From: Callaeas wilsoni
Taxonomy: Eukaryota > Chordata > Aves > Passeriformes > Callaeidae
Reading direction: 5' to 3'
DNA: 64,000 nucleotides
Assembly: GCA_013398955.1 (NCBI GenBank)
Contig: VWPU01012123.1
Coordinates: 1-64,000 of the forward strand
Made by a program: the position numbers and the translations under genes. Under the pieces are notes generated by a model. That model did not search any database. It worked only from the letters and a program-made list of their open reading frames with translations, and had not been told where the DNA came from. The stretch's first letter is position 1; every line of letters starts with the position of its first letter. Shown here piece by piece: positions 12,101-24,400 of the stretch.

Positions 12101-15100
12101 TTTTACTATCTCTTATGTTTGCAAATATAATTGCCTAAATATAAACTGATTTTCCCAATTAATTGGTTCTGACTAAAGTTTACTGCTGAAAAATGTGGTT
12201 GTGCGTGTATTTCCTTCCCTTGTGCCATGCTTCTTTTTCTTTCCATGTGAAAAACCTCTGTGTTGTGCATCTGCACAGGTTGAGCTGACTGAAAATTGAT
12301 TCTAAAGAAAAAGGAACTCTCTGGAGATTCACTGCACATTTTCCCTGGCCCTTACTGACGGCTTCCCAAAAGTTTTGTGTGTCCTCTTCTGCCTGTGAAA
12401 GGTAGCTGGGAATACTTTCTGTACCTCTTTCACCAAATTCTGTTGACTGCATAATTGGAAAGGGTATGGTCTCCCTTTATTTTGCTAGGTTGGAGCAGAA
12501 GAGAGCAACATAGATCTTCACCTTTCCATGTTGATGTACCCCAAGATTATGTCTTTATGCTCGTCTGAAAGCATTTGCTTTGTTCTTCACTCCACCTGCA
12601 AGTGCCGTTCCTGTGTGTTTCAGAGACAGTGCTTAGGCAAGGAAGAGGACAGGAAGAAGTGAGGTTTGTAGAACCTGCTTGGGGAAGCAGGAAACCGAGT
12701 GTGTTTGACTACACCCTCTGTGCGGGAGCATTGTTACCCTAAAACTCTACCACACATATCTAGCAGTAGACATGCTAGTTTGCTTTTCTCCTGACTGGCA
12801 CCTTTTTTTTTGTTTGTTTCGTTTTAGGTTTCTGTTTTATTTTGTTTTTTCGCTGTTCTGTTTCAGGCACTTGAAATTAGTGTAGGATACCAGCTTCTGG
12901 AATACAATACCTTTTAATGGTGTCTTTAAATGTTAAACCAAAAATTGAAGCATGAGAAACTATGGGTCATTTTTGTAAACTTCATTTCTTACAACTAAAT
13001 GAAGTCCAGGTTCACAATCCAAGGATTTCTTTTTGCTTCTGGTAAAGATAGTGCCTGTAAGTATAAATACTGTTTATAAGTCTGCAGTGTTTATTTCTGC
13101 ATCTAAACGTACTTGTCTAGAGTACTTTTATGGTAGAAGTACCTGTTTTAAACTTATGCATCAGGATCTGATCAATTGCAACCTAGAACTGCCTTTTTTC
13201 CCCATTGAAATGAAAAGAAATTTAGATGGACTAGCTCTGGTATCGAGATGAGTGTTAGGACAGATAAAATCTACCCTTTCCTCTAGCAAAGTCAGTGCAT
13301 AAATTTTTTAAGCACGTCCTAATACACTAATTTTTACAGTGCCCTTGTTTTAAGTTACTATGAGCATGACTGAGCATTTAAATACAGGATGTTCCAGATT
13401 TTCTGTGTGCAAGGGCCTAATAAAGTATTACATAATACCATTGCGATGTCTGAAAAGTTTAGTCTTTGATCAAGCCACTAATTCCAAGGATAATGTGCTT
13501 AAATTTAGCACAGTGCTGACAGTTTCTGCAGTGGGGAAAAAAAGACCAACTTTCTTTTTGCTTAGAATAACCTGTCAAGTTGGCACTTTTCCCCCCTTAC
13601 TGATATTTGTGTCTTTCTGTTGTGTGCACTTACTGGGATATCACTGGGATAATGTGAACAAAACTGCTCTGTTTGTATTGGTTTGTATTTTTAAAGACCA
13701 CTGACATTTTTCTATAGAAAAGGAACTGAAAATAGAATTGCACAGACATTGCAGCAGCAAGAATGGGGCAAGTTATTTTAGATGTGCCAGTTCCCATTCT
13801 AGTGACGGATTGCACTTTAAGCCTACTGTTTTATTTTTAAATTGATGAATATGGGCAGGCTCAAGGCTTTCATCTGGCCAGAAAGTTCAGCGTGTTTCTG
13901 AATTGGGACTTTGCAAACACTGCTATAAAGATCCTGCCATTCTTGCATTCATGCAACCCCCGTTGGTATTTGGGGAAGATAATTTACATTGAAGTCACTG
14001 AAACAAATGCTAGCAGGGTGGTTGGGTAGACAAACATTTGTATGTATTCCTTCTTTGTGTTTTAAATAAATCAACTATATACTTATCAGTTACACAAAGT
14101 GAAAAGGTGCTTGACTTACTGTGTTGTGTTCTAAGTTTTTAAATGTGGAGGGAGAAAAATCAGGTCTGTGTTGATGCTATTCTTAGTGCTGCTACTTTGA
14201 AGTTATTTACTCAAGAATGCAGATGTAGGAACTGGACTGAAATCCCAGGAGCAGTTAGTGCTTGAGGCTGGTGACCTCGAGCTGCATCATGTCTAATGAG
14301 ACCTGTCTTGGTCCCGCTTCCTTTTCGTTGCTGTGGTGTCCATCCATTGTCTGTGGTGGATGAGGGGACGTAGTGTTGTGGAGTGGGAGCTCAGCAGTGC
14401 TCTTGAGAGGTGGTGTGGAAATAACTGCTTGGCATTTGGGGCACTCATCACCTCTGAAAAGACCAGTTGGGGTCAGTATCTGTTATCCAAGAATTCATTT
14501 CTGAGAAAAAGGTGGGGAAGTGGTGTATTTAATGATTATGAAAATTAAGGATCCAAGATCCAGATAGGTGCCTGAGCCCTGCAGGTTGCTTAGAAAGGGA
14601 GGGGGTAAGCAGTGCTTGGGGTGCCCCCACCCTGGGAACTTCCTAGAATTCTAGGGACTTTCAGAGAAGGCTTTGCAGGGACTCATGTGTCTGCTTTGTT
14701 GTATTTTACTCTCCTGGAGTTGTTGTCTTTCTCATTTCTCTTAATTTTCACTCAAGCATCTCTCTCCTAACTTTACATATGCTTAAATGGGGCCTTCTGA
14801 GCACACCTGACAGAAAAGCTGGAGTGATGAAATAATGTGATGATAAGGTCAGTCTGTTCTCTGTTCGTCAGTATGAATCTATGCATAACCAAGGAGGGTA
14901 GATGGTACAAGATGCCATCTTTCCTACCAGAAGTACTTGACCCAAGTGACCATTTTTTGAGGAAGTAAGACTAGTAGTTCTGGTATTGGGGGTTTTTTTT
15001 GTTTGTAAATTTTGTTGGGATTTTTTTTTCTTTTTGGTGTGTCAAACTTCTTGTTTGGATAACAACACTTCACTCCTCTTTTTCTTTTCTTACTAAAATA

Positions 15101-18100
15101 TCCTCTACAGCCTGATCTGCTGGCTCTAAGTTCTGCTTTTAGACATGTCTGACACATAATACTGTGCAATACTCTACCTACACAGAGGTATGTCAAATTA
15201 TTCTTTTGGAAGTATTTTTTGGAGTTAAAGGTACTGTAATTAGTGTGCTACCTTACTGCTGAGCAGTCTGAAGAAATGAGACAGATCTTCTAATAACCTG
15301 AAGGCATTCATTCATTTAAAAGAACTACCAGAATAACTAAAGGCTCCAGATTGTTTGATTTTGCTGCTGTTTCTATTTCTATTACAGGTAGGAATTACTG
15401 CTGGCTGTCTTAGATACAAGAGAATTTTGTCATTTGGCATCACTCGCTGAGAGAGCAGTAATTAGTGAGTTACAGGTAGTGGCAGAACATTGCTGCACAT
15501 AAATGATCATTGCTTAAACATCTGTTCAACATACAGAGTCATTACAGCTCAATGTGAGAGCTGTTGACAACGAGCTAAAGCTGTTTTTGGATCAGGTCCA
15601 CATATTAAATTTATCAAAGGTGAGTGTATGGGAATGCGACTTAGCATTATGGTGTAGATTTGACTTCTCAGGCCAACTTTTCACTTAAATGCTTATCTTT
15701 TAAAATTTTTGATGACTCAGGGTTTAATCTATAGCTATATTTTGTGTCCTGCTAGTGATTATTCTGCTAGTGGCTTCATAGAGGTAATCCAGAAAGAACA
15801 TCTGTTTCAAGTTTACAGTCTAAATCATGGAAGGATATTTGACCCTGTAAGTAGGGAAACAGAATTTACCCAGGAAAACAGCACAACAAGCCAAAATACT
15901 GTCAGTTTTGTATATTCTACTTCACCAACTCCATTTTCTGCATGCAACTGCACAAAAAATGCCAAGGCTATGACAACTTGGTGCTGCTTCTGAAGAGGAC
16001 AATAATTTTAAATTAGTCATGCATATATGCTTTTCTCTCTCTGTTTCTCCCATGAGAGAAATTTTATTTTCAAGCCTTTGCTTCTCTCCCCCCAAAATCT
16101 TCCTACAACACAAAGCCAGAGAAATGAGTTGTTTCTGCGTAGTACCGGAGATGTGACATGTCAGCAGCGGAATCGGTGTTCCCCCAATGTAAATTAATTT
16201 GTCTCCGCTCTGATCCATGCTGTTTGCAGTCCACAGTGCCTGGCTATAAGCAGAAAGTGCAGCATCCTGCAAGTGACAGTCAGTTCTGCTGCCTTTACAA
16301 GCGCCTGTCTGTGCTGGCTCTCAGTGCACCGAGTTCTGTGCAAAGCAATACCACTGTGGGCAAGAAGCGGAACTGCACACACAATGTTACACAAATCCTT
16401 TTCCTTCATGGAAGCCTAAGTCAGAATTCTAGCAGTGGGAAACTTGACATGATCTCTATGATATTGCCCTCCTTTTTTGGGGGTGCTTGTCCCCTCCCTG
16501 TGTAGAGCTAAGTGATCTCTGCAGAGAATATTTGTCCTTATAGTTCATAAAAATAATCTGGAAGATCAAAATATTTTGAGAAATTTCAGCGAGTATCAGA
16601 TATCTTTGAGATCTGATTAAAGACTGTTCCATCTCTCATTCTTAACACACCCCTTTTAAATATCACACTTTTGATGTTACGAAATGCTGTAATAACAGCA
16701 GGTCTGTTTTTCAACATCAAAGTAGAAATGTCTCCAGCCAAGTGAACTTAAACATGTTGTTTGCCAGGTGTCTTTGGTTATATGTGCAAAATAATATTTT
16801 AAACATGGAAAACAAATTACTGCATTTCTGTAGTCTTCCTTTATTCTTTGCAAGAAAGGCATCATCCTGGAAGATTGGGCTGATCTCCGGCAGAGTGGAA
16901 TGCTTTATTATGGCATCCCCTTTCCAAAATACTACCCAAGCACTGTTGTGCTCCACAGACAGTGGTTTGACTTGAAGAGTTGCTATTGCTGTCAGTAGTT
17001 TCTGTCAGCAAGGTTCTTTAGCTTTTCCAAATACTGAAAACAGCTGTTTGGTCATTCGTGGTATGTCTGTGAATAGAGGAGCCAGCCTAATTTACCAGAT
17101 AAAAACCTTGTAGCAGTCTCCTAAACTGGTTCATTAGCAGCAAATACAGAGTACCTTGACCATGAGCTGTAACTTCATTTTTATACTGAGCCACCATGAG
17201 AGGCCTCTGTTCTTATACTTTGGTTCAGCAAATGAAATGCAGATTTAAACCCTTATTCTCTCATTCGGCTGGTAAGTCCAAGGCCTGGAATAAAAGTAGA
17301 GGTATCTTCTGCCATATCTGTAACCTGACTTTATCATCTGCTGCATATTGAGGTGGACGTGGACCTGGGTGCTAGCTGGGAATATTCTGACAGCCTGGCT
17401 GTGCTGTAACACACTTGTACCTCTGCATGTGTGCGAATGTGCAACATGCCTGGTTTTTATCCAAAGATTGTGTGCTGTCGGGAACACGGGACACACCAGC
17501 ACCTTGCCATCCAACAAGGGGCAAGAAAGTAATGTGACTGCTCGTAGTGATTGTCAGAGTGAAGGAATTACAGCATTAATAGGAACTTCGCTTACAGAGG
17601 ACTGTCTGGTTTGGGTAATGCACTTAATTGCCATTTGAAGTTTGGAGAAAACTGCGTGGTCAATTTGTTATATCCTCCTAGATTTTTGGAAAGTGAGATC
17701 AGATTTTCTGCAAGCCTAAGGGAGGAAAAATATAGTAGAGGAAAAGCAAAGTATTTTTGTGGTCAAAACAGAATGCCGGATATTTCCTTCTGATACTTAA
17801 CTATAAGGAAAAGGTTAAAAGCACTGAAATAGGAGACTATGTGTTTCTACTTAACTATCTCTTCCTAGAGTGTGAGCTAGTAACTCTTAAGTGTATATTG
17901 CCACCTTTTAAAATGGGGAGATTTGCAGATACAAGGCTTATGGGATGAGGAGAAATGTAGCTTCCTGAAGTGGGTTATTAGTAGCCTACCTTCAACTACA
18001 ATAAGCAGTGACCAAGACTCTTTGTAATGATTTGGTTGAAAGGTGTGTAGACAGATTTTATCTCCTCTCATATAATCTGTTTCCCATCTCAAGAATTTCT

Positions 18101-21100
18101 AGCTAGGAAAAGCACTTTCTGTTTTCTCCTTTTAAGATTTTTGTGGGATTTTTTGGAGTAATTTTTCGGTGCACCAAGCAACACATTTATCTCTCTTTTT
18201 GGAAGTCCTCTATGGCTCCATGGCTTTCCTGTTATAGGGATTTGACAAGTTACTACTTTTGTTTCGGTTTTTTTTTTTACTCCCCAGCCCTCACCATGGA
18301 GCCAGTTTGCTCCCGGAACAAAAAGTGATAATTTTTCCTTCTCAGTGTTATTGACCTTGGGCTCATGTCCTCCAAAGGGTGAGATTTTTAGATGCACCTG
18401 TTTAACTTCAGGTATTTGGAACCTTTATTTTGTGATTTGCCAACTGGCATTTGCCCTTAGAAGTGCTCACCTACAGATAGTTAATTGGTTCAAATAAAAT
18501 ACTGAGCAAAAAATTTATAGATTTCCTCTGAGAGCAGTTAGGAAGTTGAAGAGATGACTTTCCTATGTAAAAGGCCCTGCCTGTTGATGGAGATGACTGG
18601 AAAGGTGGTTGCAAATTCCTAGGAGTTGGTGTTTCCCCTTCCTATAGTACCAGTCCAATGTTTGCCAAGTTTCATCCTGTTAAAAATGGGAGAAGATGCA
18701 AAGGCTCAAGGCAGATGGGACTGACCTTTTATGTACTTGGAGGGCTTGGATTATAGCATAATCCAATAGAGGGATCTTGAAACCACTGTGTTTGGTTATT
18801 CTTGCATCAACATCATGGGTGCTTGGTGGGTTGGTTTGACCTGATTACCAGCTTTGTGTAAAATTCAGATTTGCAATCTAAACATTACTGCTGAGTTATT
18901 GCTACTACAGAATTTGAAAGAATAAAGGGAAGAACTACAGTTTATTTTTTTCCTTCGTTGTTCATACCTGCTCTGGATCCATCCAGCCTTTTAAAGTTGA
19001 GACTAATAAAGAATTAAAGGATTCATTAACCAGACAACAATAACAATTGACTCGGTTGCGCTGGAGCTGTTCCAGATTTTCTCTCTCCAAAATTGTGGAT
19101 ATCCTGTTTCTGCATTGCAAGGCTGTCTCCAGCTGGCTGTGACTCAGATACAAGTCTTCCAGATGTCATTGCAGAATACTGTGATGAGACTGCCTTTCTG
19201 TCTTCTAGTGTTTAATCATGGAAAATGAAAGGAAGATACTGTCTTCTTTTGGCAGCATATCATGTGCTCTGATTCCTAATTTTTATTACATCTTACTCTC
19301 AAGAGCATGGAAGAAAGTGACTGTGAAAAGCAAAGGTGTTTCCTTTCTGCTAGAAAAGTTGAAACCAGATGTGCAAAATTTTGGTGGCAATACCGAATAG
19401 ATGTGACTAGCTAAAAACACAGGTCAAATGACTTGCAATGCTGAAAAGGGTTAATTTGCATGTAATTTTTATTTCCTTGTTATTTTTGCCTGGACACCAT
19501 TCATCAGTGTTCAGAGGCCCTGAATTTTCTGTTTATGAAGTGTTTTTAGCAACAGTGGAAATAACCAAAAGGGAATAGTATGAACCCTTTTCACTTTGGA
19601 AAGGGAAAGGAAGGAAAGTGTGACTTAGTTCACTTGTGATGCAGCACAACATTTGTTAAATTCTTAGGCATCTGTTTACTTGGATGCCTTTAAATATGTA
19701 GAATGAAGAATAAAATTAATGTCAAATGGAATGCAGTCAAGTCACTGTCAGATGAACTGCCAGCCTTTGTGTGTACACATGTGCACACTGCATGTGTTTA
19801 AAATGGTACATAGAAGTAACTAAATAGAGGTGGTATTTACATGAAAAGCTGTTGTGTCCCTCTATTCCTCTGTGTAGAAGAGAGCAAATCGGGTCTATTG
19901 CCAGATTATTGCTTGCTGAGTGCACTGGGTCTGTGATGTTTGGCTGCTCTGCAGAATCAACCCTTACAAACTGAAAACTGATTGAAACTTGAGGGCGACG
20001 TACTTTGCTTTTGACCTGGTACGAGGCTTTGCACCAACCCTTGCAAAAAGAGCACAGAGAAGAAATTGTCTTGGTTAATTTGCACAACAAAATGAAGGTG
20101 TGATAGTGGCGTGGTTGGTAGCACAGGTAACACACGCTCAAAGGAACTGATGGCGAAGGCAAGCAAGAGCACGTGTATGTGAGGCTGCTTAGCTGTCCTT
20201 CACTGGATGTTAGCTTGTGATGAAGTCACTGCCACTTCTTTGCTGCTGCTGCCACTGTCATTCCCTGCCCTAGATGTTTAAATGCTGTTACAAGTGTGTC
20301 TGCTCTGGGATCTTGCACTTTCCTTGTGCTGTGTGTGTGAATCTCTGAGATCGCAGCATCCTTAAGATCTCCAACTGGGCATACAAGAGCCGGATTAAAG
20401 TAAAAAGCAAATGCCTGCTTATTGTGATGGCTTTTACTGGTGTAAAGCCTCCCTGAGTGACGCTGCACAGAGGGAGTATTGTCTTTCAAACAATCGGCCA
20501 CATCAGCTTCTAGGAGTCTTTGCACTTTCCTTCTCTACACCAAATTAGAGAAGCTCCTCATTCCACAGAGTTGAGCTGCACTGGATGTGCTAGTGTGACC
20601 CTAAGTGGGAGCAGGATGGGGGCGATTAAGGTTCACGGAATTATCACTGATGAGCTGGCACCCATCAGTCTTGGGAACTTGCTTAGAAAGGATGCAGTCA
20701 GAGCAACCCTGCAGAGGCTTCAGGGATTTCTGCTGCACCTGTGTCTGTGGAAGGGTGGGAGTGAGGTGTTAGCATTTTGAATGTAACTCTACGGTAACAC
20801 AAGTTCGGGATTTCTACTACAGCATCTGGATTTTGTGAGACCAGTGCAATTTTATTCGTTTATTTTATAGACCTTGCACTAAAAATGAGAATTACTTGCT
20901 TTGGTTATAGTTTTGTGATACTATTTGTTATAAATGCTGGTTGCTTGCATGAGCGAGAAATAAATTGATATTGCCTCTGCTCCAAAGAACTAAAACTCAG
21001 CGTACCTAACTATTTAAATTATTGCATTATTCTATTGCATGACTGCCTGCATCACTGAAATAAAGCAACTGCAGTGATGAAGACACCAAACCTTTAATGA

Positions 21101-21391
21101 AAGCATTTGCATGAACAGCTAACACCATGTTGGATGTAGTCCACCAGAATAAAAGCACTTTGGGGCTATAGTATCTTGTTAAACACATTGTAAATGTTTT
21201 TGACAAGAAGCCTGGCAGAATCCAACCACCCCTGGACAGCCAGCATGTCAGAGCATTTCTGAGTGAGATATATTATCCTGTCCTGGACTGATAGCTTTGG
21301 ATAATCCTCTAATCCAAGTGATTGCTTAAATGTTGCAGCCTATTTAGTTTTGCTTGGTCTGGGGTGACTTGCTGCTGGGAAGCTCAGGGTG

Positions 21392-21422
<31 letters not shown>

Positions 21423-24400
21423 AAAAAAAGGACTGCAACTGGATAAATGAATTTAACTCCAGCTGTCTAGGGTCCAGGCTGGACTTAAGGATGTTGTATC
21501 CCAGTGGTGTATCTGCTCTGTTAGAGACAGCTCCTGAGCTCTGTTTTGACTATGACTTTGATCTGTTTTTCCTCTGACTTCAGGGATTTTTGCTGAGGCT
21601 GTCAAAGAGAAGGTGACTTGAAGAAGGCAGTGTGATGTCGGTTTTGCTCTGGAGGACACTGAAGCTTTTGCTTGTCCTTGTGTCTGACAAGAGTAGCCTC
21701 TAGGCCTGTACTGTTTGCCCTCTGCATGTCTTGTGCTCCCACTGCCAGTGCTACCTCCTTGCAGCGTGGCCAGACTGATTTTCGTATGCAGTAGCCAAAG
21801 AAGGTTTGAGAAGCATATTCCTGTAGGTGCCTGCTTGATGGTAGAGCAAAGTTGTTTTCTTTGCACCCAAACCACAAAAAAATGGGGAGCTGGAAGGTCT
21901 TTGTGGAAGATGCTGGGGAGTGGAGGAATTCAGCTAAGGCAGCTGCCCTGTTCTCACCGCTTGTGAACAGTGTCACACCGGGGCTTTGATTTTGTCCTTG
22001 TCTTGGAGTGGGGGAAAGTCAGGTACTGGGGCAATATTTCAGAGTCCCAGACTGCTTCCTGGCCCCTGCCTTTCACCAAGAGGACTGAGAAGGGGCATGA
22101 TGTGCCCTGCACCTGGGCCAGGCTGGCAGCCGAGCAGATCCTTCCTCCAAGGAGAGTGAGAACCACCAGAGCCCACCTGTACCCTGGGGCAGCTGGAGCC
22201 TGCCCTTCCTTGTCTGCTTTTGGGTGGCTATGTGTTTGTTTAATCCCTTCTGCCATTGGCCAAGGAAAGTTACCACGTGAGTTCACAAGTGAGAATGCCG
22301 AGAAGCAAAAGATTCATAGCTCATGAATTCCCCCCTCCTTTTCCTGCCTCTGCTCTTAATTGTTCTGAGAACAGAGAGAATCCTTCCCCTCCTCCTCCAA
22401 GAATCAAAACAATTTTTTGTTTTGCTTGTCTTTTACAGATCAATTTTGTAGCCTGTCAACTGTTTGCACTTTTGGCTGCATTTTGGTTTCGTATTTACTT
22501 GAGTCCCAGTCATGCCAGCTCCGCTGTTCGCCATGCATGTGCCACCCTCTTTGGAATATACTTTGCTGTCTTCTGCTTTGGGTGGTGAGTATTTAGTCAC
22601 CATTTAGACAAGGCTTGGGTGAAAATAATTTTAAACTTCCTATAAGCTTTTCTGGATTACGTCTTTTTACTCTTAAGGCTCTTAGTGCTACCTTAAAAAA
22701 AAATCCTAACCAATATAACCATTCCAAACCCTCAAAGTAAAATGACTCATGAAAGTACTTTTAAGTGAAGTGTTTAATTTAATTTGTGATGTTTGTTCTG
22801 GAAGTTAAAGCCACACCAGTCTGCTGTGAAGATATCTCTTCTGGAAAAGATGTATCCAACTTGAATGGGCACTTTGAACCAGGCTACTCTTTCAGTTAAA
22901 CATATGGATAATATCTTTTCAATAAGTATCAGTCTGTGTTGGATAGTCAGGCTATAAAGATGTCGTGTTGTAATCCAGGTTTACTGGTACCTTGATATGA
23001 TATCACATTTATGTCATTTGCATGGAGAATATTCTCTTGCTTTGAACTGCCAGCACTTCCATGTAACATAGAAATTATCTAAATACTCATTTTGTTGTCT
23101 TCAAGGTATTCCATTCATCTTTTTGTCCTGGTGATGATGAACTATGGCATTATGAATATGGCGAGTATTCCCAACATCCACAGGTGAGCTGATGTGACTG
23201 CAAGTCTGCAGCTGCCCCTCTGACAACTTCTCTGCTTTCAGGGAGAATCATGAGGACTTTCTAGAACCACTTTCTCTTCTTTCCTTCTCCTCTTTCCCAG
23301 TTACTTGCAGGAGCTTTGTTTATGGAGTTACAGAAGCAGCTGTAATCTCAATTTGTGTTTTTTTTGGATTGATGTATTGCATTTTCCTATTAAATTGCTT
23401 GCCTCAAAATTTGACTTTTGCTGGCTTAATAATTTATGGACAAACTTTTGGTTTCTTGAACATAATGAAGTCATGTTCTCCTTGGTCTTGTATTCTTCTG
23501 GATTGAATTTAATAATCCTTTTTAATGTGTTTTCCCCCTTGCTGTTTGGCCTTCAGGTATTTTCCACTTATTCTTGAGTTAGGTAGTTCAAATAAAGTCA
23601 CTCAGGCAGCTTAGCTTAGTGATCCACAAAATGAGGTCTTGCTCTTGGTACTGGGCTTTGTGAAAAAGTAGAAAATATCAGAACTGTTATTGCTTAAAGT
23701 AGAAGCTTATGGTTTGAGTGTGTTACAGATGATATCTGTCTCTGCACTCTCTGTTTCTGTAGCTGCTGCTGAATGCTCAGAATCCACATCAGTCTGGGCT
23801 GGGGAACGGAAACCCTTTCTTCACTTGCCTTCAAGGCCAGGCCTGGCTGAGAAGCTGATGTTCAGATAATCATCTTGCCTTTCTTTCTTTCCTGAAGAGA
23901 CCGCTGTCTAATATCTTAATGGGAACCCTACTTATGATTTTTCTAAGATTAGTTAGAAATGTGAGCTATAAAAAACAATCCTGTCTACAGCAGTTACTAG
24001 CATTTTGCACCAGCAAGATAAGGTATTAAGGAGGTATTTTTTTCCACCCCCTCACAGAGTGCAAAGCCCAGAAATCCTGAGGTAATTCATAATCTCACAA
24101 AAAAAAAAAAAAGGTAACTGGACAATGTTTGTTAAAGAAATGCCATCCAGAGACCAAAATAAAAAGGTGTTAAAAAATTGTATTATGATTTCGTGGTCAT
24201 TGTCCCTGCCTGTCACTTGAGGGAAATGCAGGAGTTAGTGACTGTAGATTGGAGGAACCAAGTCTTCAAAGGAATCATCCAGTAGTTATTTACATCTTCC
24301 TAGACAAGTTGGGGTAGTGATAAGGGAAAGGACACAGCTTCAACGAGAAACCCCCTCACTCTTCTTCTTTAGCCAATTAGCCACAATGGCTGATAGCAAA

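Larger units (their letters stand above)
152..22438 (+). other. MBOAT1: MBOAT1 intron 1 (22.3 kb)
   Basis: This is the largest intron, with donor GTGAGG and acceptor TTTTACAG. Apart from the G-quadruplex motif, two MIR-like remnants, a CR1 fragment, a hairpin at 11555-11582, the candidate exon at 15388-15619 and short homopolymers, I see only unstructured AT-rich sequence. No family-like protein was recognised in its open frames on either strand. Confidence 0.9.
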
